A DNA stretch of 64,000 nt from Nematostella vectensis (GCF_932526225.1 NC_064040.1:12128856-12192855); one strand, 5' to 3'; positions 10,872 through 24,197 are shown, numbered from the stretch's first letter. The notes: generated from the sequence alone by a model not told the origin. Translations and numbers: made by a program.

Positions 10872-13800
10872 ATGTCTTCCCTCTCTGCGGTTGTGTTCCT
10901 AGTACTCTGGCTTCACATGGCATTCCTTGCGGATGCATGTCCGCCGAGACCTCCGCCCATCTGCAGGTGGACCACATGCTACAATGTCTGGAATGGCTGG
11001 TATCCTTCTGGTATATCTCCAGGGAGATGTGTCTGGCAATACAGAACCACAAGGACAATAACGTACCATCACTCTCGTAGGGGAGGATGCCCAAGTTCGC
11101 AAAGATGCTACAGCAATCATCAGCGACGGGTTATGTGTGAGTGGTCAGACAGGAGTTTAGGAGATATTGTTAGTCGTGAAAAAGTGAAGCCAATGAAGTT
11201 TTGTTAAAGAATCGCTCTCGGCCGCTGTTTTCTCATCCTAGCAAAATCCCAAGTGTGAGGATTTCTATCGGCAAAGGGAATCTGGGAAAGCTTTTGCAAA
11301 GATTTTATTTGATAAACGAAGTATAAAACGTTATTTTTTTTAATTTCGTAGCATTTCTTGTGTCTATCGAATGGTAACAAAAACTAAGGGGTGGCCGACA
11401 AGGGCATTATCCACTATTTCTATTTACGATTTCTTTCTAGCCTACCTCCTTGCACTTTTCACTATTTCTATTAACTAAATACTCTATCTCAAACCTACAA
11501 TACTCTAACTAATACCAAACTAAATACTCTATCTCAAACCTACAATACTCTAATACTAAACTAAATACTCTTCTCAAACCCACACAGGTTCCTGTCGTTA
11601 TGCCTACCACTGCCCATTACGTCATTGGTCTGGATGGGGAGGGGTCTCTCAGGGCACATGCAGACGACAGAGCCGATATAGAGATTACAATGAACACGTC
11701 AGGTAAACCTTTAAAAAGGCATGAAGGAAACTATTTTATCGCTTTCAAGACGTGGATGTGGGGCCGTTTCTGGCAAACTACAAATTTTTTCTCTGCCTTT
11801 TAAAAAAAGCCAGAGCTTATAAAATAGTTAAAAAAAAAAGAAAATAGCTGAACGTAAACAGTGCCTTAAGTCTCTTGTCAGAAAACATAATTTTCGCTCG
11901 TGCTAAATAACACTGTGAGGTGGAGGGGATGAAAAAACCACATGTCATTGTAGAGAGAAAAAGAGGTGTTTGTGAGAACACCTTAGTGTCTCGAGAGTTT
12001 TGCAGAACTCCCAACAATTGAATATATATCCACGTAACCCAGGTTAAACAAATGATTAGAATTAATCACTCTAATATTAATCGCGCTTATGTTATTATCA
12101 GTTTAACTTGCGAATATCAATATCATTCCTAAAGCGCAAGCAATAATAAATAAAGTGATTACTCTGCTGTTTGTCACCTTTTAGCTATATACATAGAGCA
12201 CACAGTTGTAGCGGGGTCCGGAGGTACTGCGGCTCAAGACAGTATCAACACAGGCAATGGTGTAAGTCTAAACAAGTTACAATTATAACTACTTTAGACG
12301 AGGGTATAAAATTATACTAATTGCGGATCACACGATGTTTCTTGTAAAGACGAGGAGGACCCCAACAAAATTCTCGAACTAGAAGTGTGTTTCCAGTACT
12401 ATCTCTTAGGTTTAGAAATTGCTGTTGAACACAACCAAAGTGCTTACGGTTAATATTGATTTTGCTGGCAATCCCATCAGTCTGTTTTCCTTGGAGCCCC
12501 CCGCAGCCTACGCCGCCTACTGTTGCCAACTCTTGCGCTTTGTTTAGGCTCGTGCCGTCATGCGTACAGTTGCCCGCTGCAGCAGTGGTCTGGTTGGTCA
12601 GGTACCATCCCTCAGGGACACTGTAATGGTCAGACAAGATACCGTTATTATCGCGAACATGTCAGGTACTTACCAAGTGTTGTGGTTGCGTTGGTTAGTC
12701 ATCTCTTTTTATTATGGTCATTCGGGACAGCAATTAAGTGCCCAGTAACATGATGGAAAAACCTGGAAAATTCGCAATTCGAGATAGAGAAAGAAGACAC
12801 AATTTCTTACAATGGCCATCGGTTCCTTGTATTCCGGACTGAATTTTGAAACACAAAAAACGTGAGGCCGAAGTGCCAATAACCAGATTTTTGCTTTTTA
12901 AGATATTTTTTCCTTGATCATCCTTGCGCTATGTATGAGCTTAGGGACGAAAAGCTCAAATTTCAATGACACTTTACAAAAAGTCGCATTTGATATTTTG
13001 TTTGCTATTACTCACTAAGTACTTCCGGATAAATTTTCCGCCTTATTAGATCTGAAATGAGTCTATTTGAAGCGTTAAGTCATGTTTTTCCGTCATGTCG
13101 TGCCCAGTACAGCGAGAGTCCGTAAAAATGGAAGTGACTTCCATTCATTTCATTTCATAGTTCGCCAGGGATCTATGTTTCAGTAATAGCCGATGTGAGG
13201 CAAGCTTTAACACTCAAATGTTTATAGAGTACTGTAGTATTACTACTCTTAGATATGCTAACACATTGGAGAGAGTTGAAATACCTTGATACATGATGCA
13301 ACAAGAGCAAATTAAGCAAGTGAATCTTTAATTGGAAAACTTGGGGTTAAATGCTCTAAATATATTTACAATTCCTTAGTTTTTATAGTTTTTAAACAGC
13401 TCCAATAAAGTATTGCTGCTTCACGTGTTACTTCAGGTATATTCAACAGTCCAATTGCCATGGAGTTAGTCAGACGTGTGGCAGCGGACACCACGAGAAC
13501 AGAAGATACTGTAAGTAAATATAGCGGACAGAGCAAAAAAATGGCATGAAATTTTCCAGTTCTCAATATATAAGCTCAAGATTCCGCATACAAGGAATTT
13601 CTCTGACCAAAAGCTTAATTCCAAATTTTAAAGAACTTTAGAAGATATGAAATTTAGCTATTAGCGTTGTTGGCTGAATTTCTGATCAAAGCCCGACTTC
13701 TCCCTAAAAACGAGGAGAATTTATACTTTGAACATTTGAAAATTGCTCTTCAAGCCTCATATCTCGAAGACGAATCGATTAGAAAAAAAAAACACTTTTT

Positions 13801-16800
13801 GATATGTTGGTTTACATAACATAAGGAACCTCTATTCAAAATTTCAAGCTTACCGAAGTTAACCAGACCTTATTTTGGGAAAACTTGCCATTTTTTGGCT
13901 CTGTCAGTATAGCGTGCTATAGTTCATAAGACCTGCTGGTATAAAGCAATTTTATTACCAGTTCTAACAAGACATTTTATTTCTTTAGGTTCGTGTCGTT
14001 ACGCGCATTGCTCCCTGGGTGGGTGGAGCTCATGGAGTGACACACCATCATCCGTCAATCAACACCACTGCGCATCTCAAAAGCGTTCCCGCCGTTACTC
14101 GCTGACGTGGAAATATGACATGAGGTTGAACAACTGCCAGGGGGTGGTCCCGCAGTCCTGCCCTTCGACCCAACACGAGACTCGAGAGAAAAGTGGGTGT
14201 ATACTATATGGTATTTTCTTACTGAAACATTGATTGGCCTTTCGTTATTTGAGGGTTAGCGCTGACGATAGAGATTCACATTGAGTTTTTGAGCTAAGAG
14301 AAAGGAACTTGTAAACACTATTTTAATCCTTTTAGATAGATTTCACTATTTTCTACAATCGATTCTAGTCGATTTTAAAATAAATGAAATTAACCGACAA
14401 AGGAGCTATGAAACCATTTACAAAGAAAAAACAGAAAAACCGTATTGGACTCAACGTGAAAGGTCTTTTGTTTTTCCAGTCGTCAAGTGTCTTCCTCTGG
14501 CTCTTCCTCAAAATGGGGCCTGGGACCGAGACGAATGCAGTAAGATAGCGCAAGTCTGTAAGGCCACGTGTATGATCACGTGTGACGAGGCCAACGGGTT
14601 CAAAGCCGAGGGCGCTACCATACGAAGCTGCGGTGCTACTGGACAGTGGTCGACACCTTGGAACACTTATTGCAAAGGTAAAATGGAGTTTACTAAGTCC
14701 AAATGTAATATTTTTCATGACCCTTTTTATTGAATACGGTTAATGGATCGACTGATCTTTCCTTTTTTATATGTCGTACACCCCTGTGAACTCACCGCTT
14801 TACTTATAGCTTTACGATAATATCAACGTTGCTCCCTCGTACCATGGTACTTAAGAATCGTAGATCCCATGGTTCATAGCGCAGAATTTTGTCTTAGTTT
14901 TATAGATGCCTGAAGAAAACTAGAAACATAAATGGGATATTACGCACAAAATCCCCCACGCACATTGCCTTCCTTTACAATGGCATGAGATTACAAAAAA
15001 ACATGTGGACTGGAAAACATTGGATCTAAATGTATTTACAGATAACCTTTATTATCGCGCACTCATTGGCCGTTATTTACTGAAAACGTCGTCCGTAGCA
15101 TATTTGCATCGTGAACTCTCTCCCGCATCATAAAATAACCATGAAATCAGTATTATTGCCTCGTAACATGGTGCTTTGAAAATCGTTGATTATTCCATGG
15201 ATCATAGAGAGGAACATCCTCGAAAATTCCTAGAAACATGCACTTATCTAACTGTTTTTTTCAGATATTCTCCCACCATCACTTAAATGCCCTGATAGTA
15301 TCGTCAGCAAAACCGACCCTGGTAAACCGACCGCAAGAATCACTATCCCCTCTCCTGAGGCGGTCGATAATAGCGGAGATGCGCCTGTGATTACTCACGA
15401 TGTTGGAGTTGCTGTAAAGGATTTCCCGATCAGCGGCAAGCCCCATGTTGTCAGGTACACTGCCAGAGACAAGGCGGGAAACGCGGCCGTGTGCTCTCTC
15501 TACATTACGGTGAAAGGTAAGAAAAAGGATTTCGGAATCTGGTTGGTTGGAAACATTTTCATACTACATAGACAGTTTTAAACACAACGCGCGCTATAAA
15601 AGGGATAGCTTCGCCCTCTTTTTCGCAAGCTCTCGCGCAAGTCGTCGTCATTCAAAGCTAGACTTAATTAAGTGACGAGAAACTGCCAGAAGAAAACATG
15701 GCAAAAAGCCGTACGACAAACTACGAGAAATGTAAAGTAAAAGAGATTGTTAAAGAACTCAAGATTTTCAAGCTTCAACATTGTGCTTAAGAATGGCACT
15801 ATACCTCCTTGTCACCGTACCATTTTACCAGATGAACCCCCGATTCCAGTCGGGGACCCAGCTTATCCCATTATGCCATACCTCATGAAAGAGTACTCCA
15901 ATGGTGGAGCAATTGTACAAGAACAGTACTTTGGCTTAAAGCTCTGTCAGTCGAGAATGGTCATTGAGTTTGCTTTTGGTAGACTCAAGGGTCGCTTTGG
16001 TGCTCTAAGGAGAGTCATGGATATCAACATGGACGAACTTCCCTATGTCATATATGCGTGCTTTGTTTTGCACAATTTCTATGAAGTCAACAATGAGAAA
16101 ATTGGAGATAACAGTCGCATCAGCCATACAGTATGACCATTATTTCCAACCACCAACTTGTGTAAAAAGCTACACAACTGATTGTAATGAAGTTGAAGTA
16201 AAAGGGTAAGAAGGGTGCTCACTAAGTATTTTGATCTATAGATTGTAGACCCAGGGGGGAGGGGGATGGACTCTAAAAGTAGACAGGGGTTTTTGTCCCA
16301 TTTGAAAGGGAGGGAAAAGTTGATTTTAGTGACAATCATCCTGGTCTGGTTTTATCCACCAATAGGATTCTAAAACCACCTACAAAGAGCATTCTTGATT
16401 CCCAATGTTACCAGTGTCTTAAAAATAGTGACAGGTGGCGGGGAAAGGGGTTACTTAGATACTAGACACTACGATGGAAGTGTCCAGTACATTTTTGGGG
16501 GTTTTAATTTTTCTTCCTAAGTATTTTTTGGGTTGAAAACTTTGCTTTATATTTGTAAGGGACTATAAGCCCGGAGGTCTACTGACAACTAAAGCCATTT
16601 TGCCCATGGGCACGCGCCTTTTATACCGCAGATCCTTCCCTTAAAGCAGCCATACTTGTGGATGTGAAGGGCGTAAACTAGAATTAAGTAGTAGCTTAAT
16701 ATTAATGAAATGTAGTGTGCAGGTGAAGTAGTGATGTTAGGTGGGCGAGGTACCGGACCATTATGATGGAATGAATTAAATTGAAATCTACAATAGAGAA

Positions 16801-19800
16801 CGCACATTTACGTGCTGCCATTGAATTCTCAATTCAATTCCAATACTGTCTTTAAAAGTCCCTATTCTCATCAATCGATAAAATTGCTTCCCTGTTATCT
16901 CAACAGACAAGGAACGACCTAAAGTCACCTTCTGCCCGGATGACATCCACATCGAGACAAACAAAAACAGTGAGCGGGTCACGTGGTTGTACCCGACATT
17001 TGTTGACAACAGCCTGCCGCCGGACCAGCCCATAAGGGTCACCAGTAATAGGAACCCTGGGGTGCGGTTCCACTGGGGCAAATATCAGGTCAAGTATACG
17101 GCGTTTGACCAGGCCAACAATAACGCCACGTGCGAGTTCTACGTACAAGTGAGCCGTAAGTGACTGTGTAACTTGTACTATACATAGGGATGGGTCATTA
17201 AAGAGTTAAGGAAGGGTGTGTGGTATTTTTTCGAAAAAGATCGACAGTTTCTGTAACAGCTGGACGTTTTTCTCGTCTCGAGGTTGTACACCAATTGGAA
17301 ATGACATTTATATGGAGAATGGTCTGCCATTATGTTGATAAGAAAGCCACCTTTTTTGGTAGAAGCTGCGCAGGAAATGTTTTCAGCTTTTATTGGCATA
17401 AACTGTACTGTTTTTGTTCATCATGAAACTGGAAAAGAGTCACTTTCAAATGCTTTTGTGTCACTTTGCCGCTGCCACTCAGTGATGGTTCGTATGCAAC
17501 TCTGCTTTGTTTCTGCCTTACAGCCGTAAAGTGCCCGCTGTTTGATCCGCCACAACACGGCACGCGTGCATGTAACAAAAAGACGCAAGGCGCCAATGGC
17601 ATCTCACACGAGCTCGTGTGTAGCGTGCAGTGCAAGACTGGTTATGCCTTCGCTGAATTCACCCCGTCATCTGTATACATGTGCCAATCAGACGGCAAGT
17701 GGTATAGGATGATCCACGGCTTCCCAGTACCTGTATTTGATCAGAAGAAAAGACCTTGGCCTGACTGTGCACGTAAGTTATCAGCGATTGTTTTAAAAAA
17801 AGTGAAAAAACAAAACTCTCCACTGCGTATTGTAGCTTAGGAGATTCGATAAGTTTCCGAATTTCCAACCATCCTGTCAAACACAACTCGTATCTTTTGC
17901 TACAGTGATCGGATCATCAACTATTTGGCCATGCCATGCGGCTAGGGATGAACTTTACTATTGAACATTGCTATTTCTATGGCAACGGAACGGTGAACCC
18001 GTTAAATTCACTGTTCGCTACAGGAAAATTTTAAACAAATTAGCTATAGGATATTGTACATCAGACCTTGGTCGACACTTAGGGAAGTTTTATTCAAATC
18101 TAAAAGAGGAATTCTGGGATATTGCCGCATTTTTATTTTCAGTCACTCTGTTATTTACCTTCTTTGAAATTCGCCCCTGATAACAATCCATACGCGGGCA
18201 AACGTATTTTTACTATTGTTATTTAGCTACCTCGTATTTCTAATAACATACCAAAAATGGTTAGTTTTTTTTTTGAAAATGGGCATTTCAAACGCCGACT
18301 TTGCGCTGGCTCTTTGTTTAAACAAATTGCTTCGTTTCAGGTATTTTGTTGATTTCATGACTTGTTCTTTTCACATTCTCCGCATTCTCGCGTGCATCTT
18401 CCATGGCTGGCTGCTTCTGAACTTCTGAATGGTCATTTATCAAATCTCTTTCTCATTTACTTGAATAGTTAAAGATATTTCCGTTTAAAAAATTTGCTGG
18501 GAATAATACTAGAGAAAAAAAGAGAAAGGCAGATTACGCTAACCGCGTAAGGGACTTCTCTGTGCAAGGTTAGCACAGGAAAAATGCGAAAAGTACAACG
18601 AAATAAAACGAAAAATATCCAGAGCGAAAAAAACAAAACAAGCGACGAAAAATTTAATCCGCTAAATTTTATTTGGCGGCCAAAAAAGCAAAAAAAATCA
18701 TTTTCTTCCTTTTGAAAGTATCATTTTGGTCCCCGGAATGGACCCTAAAACTTTTTTTCTTAAAAGATTAACAAAACCGATTGATTTCATTTTTGGTATA
18801 CTATTGGAAATACGAGGTAGCTAAATAACTAAATGCCCGCGTATGGATTTTTTTCAGGGGCGAATTTCAAAGTAGGTAAATAACAGAGTGTCTGAAAATA
18901 AAAAAAACGCCAATATCTCAGAATTCCTCTTATAGATTTGAATAAAACTTCCTGTTATAATCGATGAAGGCCTGATGTACAATATCCTATAGCTTATTAT
19001 TGTTAAAGTTTCCCTGTAGCGAACAGCACTTCGCGAATAGTAAATTTAACGTGTTAACCGTTCCGTTGCCATAGAAACAGCAATGTAAACACATGTGAAC
19101 TTTTAATAAAGTTCATCCCTAGCTACATGGCATGGCCAAATAGTCTGATGATCCGATCCTTGTAGCAGAAGATACGAGTTGTGATTGACAAAATGGTTGG
19201 GAATTCGGGAAACTGTATCGAATCTGCTTTAGACGATTACGTCCAATCTCGCAAACGTAGCCAACCAATTGGACGTTTAATTGCCATTGTTGAGGATGAG
19301 TGCACGTACTTCGCTGCATAACCGAAGGGGGATTTACAGTTGATATTCATGATCTCGTTATTTGTAGCAAAGACGGGTGTCACATCTACCGCAAAGTCCT
19401 TCACGTTCTACACCGGCTCCTGCATCGGCAACCACAGCATGACACTGGATCAGATTCGGCAGAACTTCCTCCATGCGATCAGGCAAAGCATGATGGCGAA
19501 CGTGCTGTTGTGTCAGGAGAGCCAAGGAGTCGACTGCGTGGTAGAAAACGTCAAAGTCTACTGTGGAGCACGGTAAGAGAACAATGGGCATTTACCAGCC
19601 AAAAACGGGGATACATTCATACGTACTATACTACTTATGTCAATGAAATATTTTTTTACATCCTTACAACAAAAAACGTGGAAGAGCAGTCTCCCCGAAA
19701 ACAAAATCTTGACCCTCCACCCGGAATATAACGTTTTCTATTCGATGACTCAACGGTTTCAGCAATAACAGGTGCTCGCTTATCATGTAACGCACCGCCA

Positions 19801-22800
19801 GGTATTGTGGTAAGGGCGGCACAGGGAACCCGGCGAGCTCTAATAGTAATAAACAGTGAGGGCTACGCTTCAGCAGTGGTGAAATGGTAACTTCTAAATA
19901 CTGAACAGGGGGAGCCTCTCTCACACTTAAAAACACACAACAAATCTCTTATTTCCACCGTTATATTTTGTCACCGCAGAGGATTTGCTCTGATTCGCCG
20001 ATACAAAACGCACATACTATACTACGGACCCTCTTGCCTTTTCCATTTCTTGTCGATTAACTTCTTTGTTGCAATAAATGAATGAAGTAGCTTTTCTTAA
20101 TTCTTGGAATTTCATTTCATGTTGATTTTTTTTTACCGCCAATCAGCGTACCATATTACCATATTTCAGTTCAAAGCGCAGTGGCAGTGACGAGCCACAG
20201 AGAGTGATAACCTTCGACTTTGTAATAAACGACAAGAAACCGCAGGGTGACCGCGCAAAAGAAGCCACAAAACTACAGTCGATGATGAAGGTATTGGCCA
20301 TCAACATTCAGTGATGAAAGGGAAACCCAAGTTGCTACTATTATATGGATAAGGCCCCTAAATGACCCCCCTCCATTACCTTTTAAAAAGGAAACCGACC
20401 GCCGCAATATCCATTACCGCTGTTACTGACACTGCAACGGGGTGTCCTTATTAAACCGTTTAGCTTTACGGTTCTCATTAAACGGCTTAACGGATGTGCT
20501 CTTAACGGTTGTCCTTAGAAGGAGTGACAATCCTTTTTTTATGAAACTGCAAATCTAGAACATGTAACGCTCAATGTGAACACTTGAGGTTTGAATTACG
20601 TGAATAGGGCCGTTTAAGTGTGTTATGTATTGCTATCTTCCAGGAGCTCGATATGGCAGAAAGCTACATCAAGACCAGTTTCCCCTCGAACGCGCACATG
20701 CCTACCCTTAAAATTGAAGCATCCGGAAGCTCTTTGTTTTGTCCACCGAAAAGCGCCCTTGTGGTTCCTGAAGGATCTGGGTCTGAATTACAGAAAGCGA
20801 TATGTGGTAAATATGGATTACATAGATTACAAAGAGCGATATGTGGTAAATATGAATTACAGAGAGCAATGTGTGGTAAATATGAATATACAGAGAGCGA
20901 TACGTGGTAGATGTGAATTACAGAGAGCGGTATGTGGTAATTATGAATATACAGAGAGCGATACGTGGTAGATGTGAATTACAGAGAGCGATATGTGGTA
21001 AATAATATCGTCATGTTTGCTTCTGTCCGCTTACCAACCTGCCAATCAGGAGATTCAACGCCTGTTTAGAAAAACATATGTAAATATCAAAAACAAAAAG
21101 AGATTTCAAAGTCGCATCATTATAGCCGGTATTTATCGTCGACAAATCTGCTTTGCTGGATGATGTGTTTGAGTCGGTATCCAGCCTTATCCTAGTAAAA
21201 AAACTACCACACCAATTCCATATAGCATTATATCCTGCACATCTTCGTGCAGAGCAGGATGGGTAAACGTTACTGAACATTAAATAAGATGTTCGAGAAA
21301 CACTGCATTACAGCCGTTCTTCATTCAAAAACTTCACTTAGAGTGCCCCCGATTTCTAATATCGAATCAATCAAAATGTACTGAAAATCAAATCATTGTT
21401 CCGTTGTAGTTTTAAAGTAAAGTATTCTTTATTCACTCATTGGAGATTATATATGAGTACATACTTTCTTTTTTAATATTTGTTACAATGAGTGAGTTGA
21501 GATCCAAAGAAAGCAGAGCTTGGAACAGAACAGGATCCCAGCATTATCTAAACTATACAGTGAAAATTTATTTTCAGCTAATAATGGCTATTTTATTATT
21601 TTGATTATCATTCAATTCAATATAATCTTTATACAGATAGCATTCAAATCAGATCAAATTATATTATTCAAATAAAAAAAATACATTGTTAAATTCCTTC
21701 GAACAGTGCGTATTGCTCAAAAAATGTTTTTTTTAATGGCAGATTTGAATGAACATATACTTTTTTTTTCTTTCATTTCAGATTTGAGACTGTTCCATAT
21801 TTTTCTTCCTCTAAATGATACTGGCTGCTGACCTGCTGCTGTTTTCTTTTAGTTGAATGCCCCGTGGGTACATTCTACGACGAGGCTACCAGGAACTGCA
21901 GCATATGTCCCGTGGGCACGTATCAGGACGAGATGGGACAGACCAAGTGCAAAGAGTGCCCATTGGGTACACTTACCATAGAGGCGGGAGCGCGCAACGC
22001 GACAATGTGTTACGGTACTTTTGTCTTTAATGGTGAAGCCCTTTGACGTATGTACATGACCTGGGTCATGCTCAAATTTGCCTTTATAAATAACGCCATG
22101 CTTTTTATTTAGCTTATCAAGCTTGTAAATGATAAAATAATTGACTTGGATCGTTTGTATATATTTTCATTTGGAACGGCACACGACAATTTGTATTTAT
22201 TGCCAAAGAATACCGCCAATGCTATGTCCGATAACATGTTTGTCCATCTGCATTAAACAAATAAACCTTTTTTTACCTTAAGTACCAGAAAGGCGTGACA
22301 GTTCATGTCATTCTAGCGGTGGGAGAGTATTTCCTACTACATTATTGTATTTACCCTTAAGGATTTATTCAGTGTCCAGCCATCTCGGATCTTTGATCGT
22401 GATATGAAATAGGGGATAAGGATAGAATATTATATTCCATTTAGTATTCAGTCGATATATTTTTAATCTCAAATTCTGCAGAAACCAATTAACAAACCTC
22501 GATAAAAATGGATTATCGTTACCAGTATAATAATCGTTCATTACGAATATCATTATCAGTTTATTATTTACTACCCCGGAAATGAGTGATTTACTGAGGC
22601 TCGGCCAGGGGGGGGAAAAAATCTCTGCCATCGACAAAAAATCCCAATTTGTAAAGTCTTTAGGTTGTACACTGTTTATTGCTTGATTGTATCATTAAAT
22701 CTTTCCTCAGACACTTGTGAGCCCGGCGAGTACCGCCATATTGGAAATGCAGGCGCGGCTACCTGTTTGGCGTGTCCACTAGGGACGTACCAGCCCAAGG

Positions 22801-22883
22801 CCTTCTCGGCTTCGTGCATAAAATGCCCGGATGTGAGAACCACCGCTCGAGTTGGTTCGACGTCACTGAGTGATTGCAAGTGA
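10872..22883 (+). CDS. Secreted TSP1-like / Sushi / HYR / Ephrin_rec_like protein (SVEP1-like modules), 15 exons, 874 aa
   Basis: Exons from splice sites and phases: 10872-11136, 11588-11702, 12185-12261, 12548-12665, 13437-13510, 13989-14192, 14480-14677, 15265-15516, 16907-17155, 17524-17772, 19368-19572, 20170-20290, 20644-20806, 21853-22014, 22711-22883. Their lengths sum to 2625 nt with no stop and every junction in phase. Domains: signal peptide (1-23, [19 protein letters not shown]), four TSP1-like Cys/Trp modules (24-88, 89-152, 153-216, 217-284; WSGW-type motifs), Sushi (285-350), two HYR (351-434 with [11 protein letters not shown], 435-517 with [11 protein letters not shown]), Sushi (518-600), an unnamed Cys-containing region (601-763) and two Ephrin_rec_like modules (764-817 [20 protein letters not shown], 818-874). 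No TM helix is present, so it is probably an extracellular-matrix or adhesion protein. Most exon borders are phase 1, as expected for shuffled extracellular modules. TSP1 modules 2 and 3 are each split by a phase-2 intron; modules 1 and 4 are not. Function is inferred from modules only. Confidence 0.85.
11468..11586 (+). repeat. Short imperfect tandem repeat
   Basis: The words CTAAATACTCTATCTCAAAC and CTACAATACTCTAA recur about three times just before exon 2 of the secreted gene. The last copy runs into the CACACAG acceptor, so the pyrimidine-rich repeat forms the acceptor's upstream tract. Confidence 0.65.
15747..16136 (+). pseudogene. PIF/Harbinger transposase C-terminal fragment
   Basis: The 129-aa plus-strand frame contains [49 protein letters not shown] and [18 protein letters not shown]. 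These are the last conserved blocks of the DDE_Tnp_4 (Harbinger) transposase: the GDxAYP aspartate block, the R..E-FG-LK-RF block with the catalytic Glu, and the C-terminal CxLHNF. The N-terminal catalytic Asp block is absent, although transposon-like sequence continues upstream to about 15660. The fragment lies in intron 8 of the secreted gene, in the same orientation, between the two HYR exons. Confidence 0.85.
17843..19225. mobile_element. Foldback element with ~400-nt inverted arms in intron 10
   Basis: The segment 17843 to about 18262 is repeated in reverse complement at about 18797-19225. Shared landmarks are GATTCGATA at both outer ends, CAACTCGTATCTT, GATCGGATCATC, TTTGGCCATGCCATG, CTATGGCAACGGAACGGT, AGGATATTGTACATCAG, AGGAATTCTG and ACTCTGTTATTTACC. 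By eye the arms match at roughly 80-85 percent with small indels. The loop (about 530 nt) is AT-rich and has no recognised transposase. This is a foldback or long-TIR DNA transposon, or an inverted duplication. It lies wholly within intron 10 of the secreted gene, so the transcript could form a long hairpin. Confidence 0.85.
20784..21004 (+). repeat. 30-nt minisatellite built on the exon 13 splice donor
   Basis: About seven copies of a 30-31 nt unit of the form GAATTACAGAGAGCGATATG followed by TGGTAAATAT. The first copy spans the true end of exon 13 and its donor (TGTG, cut after 20806, then GTAAAT). Later copies therefore repeat the final 23 nt of coding sequence plus a donor-like site. Some copies have drifted to GGTAGATGT or GGTAATTAT. 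The repeat lies at the start of intron 13. Confidence 0.85.
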
Positions 22884-22911
22884 ACTGGTGTTGATCTGAC
22901 AGTTCCTTTAA

Positions 22912-22917
22912 AATAAA
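22912..22917 (+). terminator. Poly(A) signal AATAAA of the secreted gene
   Basis: AATAAA lies 29 nt after the TGA at 22881-22883, implying a very short 3' UTR. Confidence 0.55.
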
Positions 22918-23723
22918 CGGATTTAGAAAAGTGTGGTATTTTATTTTCTATATTTTTTGGATTTCACGTTTTCTACACTTTGAACATCTTAGAAGCTGGG
23001 CAAATTTGGAGATTTTTGGAGCACATAAAATCTAAAATAGCCCTTATTTTACCATTTCTTTGCAACGTTACCAGACAATTGCAGCATATTAATCGCAAAT
23101 ACCCACGCGTATCGACCTTTTGAGAACCCGCGCATCTTAACAAAATTTCTGTTGTAATCCGCAGATCCACATGTCATTTTAAACCCAAAAACCTCCCCGA
23201 CCCAACCAATGTGTATTCGAAAGTTGCTAATTAAAAGCACTTCGTATTATGCGGCCATAAGTTTTACCTTAAAGTTATTGCAACACAAATGATTTCGGTG
23301 TTTAATGACAGAGTAGCATGTCCTTGATAACCTCCCAAAAGTTCTCCAAGGTTCCCTTGGGGGAACATCTCGAAATTCAACAATAAAGATTGTTTGTCAG
23401 TAAACTTGTATTCTATTGTTATTCATGGCGCACTAAACCTCCGCAAACACACTCTCGACGAGATCCCTCTGTCAGTGCGCTCATGATGAACAAAAGAATC
23501 CAGGATGGCCGAAAAAAAAGAAATTCCCCCAAGGTAACTTTTGGGATGTTGTTTAGAATGAATTTTCTTATCATTTAACAATAAAATTGTTTGTGTTGCA
23601 ATTACTTTTAGGTTCGGCTATAAATTTTCGTAGATTGACTGGACTAAAAGGGTAACAGTAAGGTGACCCAACGCGTGACCATTACTTGTCACGCCATAGC
23701 GTGCATTGAGCCGTTACACATTA

Positions 23724-23805
23724 GTTTACGGAACACTTCCGGGGTAATTGAGCGGACAGCTTCATCCCGATGAAACCTCGAACCTCTCGATACCTTCATA
23801 ACATA
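23724..23805 (+). promoter_or_regulatory. Conserved 5' non-coding exon / promoter block of kinase copy 1
   Basis: The block from TTTACGGAACACTTCCGGGG through CATAACATA is conserved upstream of all three kinase copies (also 36511-36595 and 50959-51039). It ends each time at a donor-like GT (GTAAGC here, GTGAGT in copy 2, GTAAGT in copy 3). In copy 2 it is more conserved than its surroundings. The likely reading is a 5' UTR exon with nearby promoter, spliced to the ATG exon just before GACACCAT (in copy 2 a clear TTGCAG precedes it). The transcription start is not known. Confidence 0.5.
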
Positions 23806-24197
23806 GTAAGCAGGTAAGTAAATATGATTTGTTATGCAAATTCCGCCATATAATATACTAGAGAAATCGTAGTAGAATACTTGGTGGTTGCCATGACTTT
23901 GTTGCCAAAAGAGGCACTATATTTTTATAGAATCTTAATTTAATCATGCGAAGATCGTTATGGCCTATTTCCTTTTTGGGTATAAAAACCAGGTTCTTAA
24001 GTAAGTTTTTAGTTTAGTCTACCCCTGCTGATTTGGATATATGCCTAGTTATTTTATTTATTTATTTTTTGGGGGGTATTAGTCACAGTATCGTAATTGT
24101 TTCATATTAGGTTTTTATGTTTGCTACCTTAGCTTTGTAATTTTTTGTCATCCATTGTATTGTCTATATAAAGATATGCTATCTTTATGAGGACACC

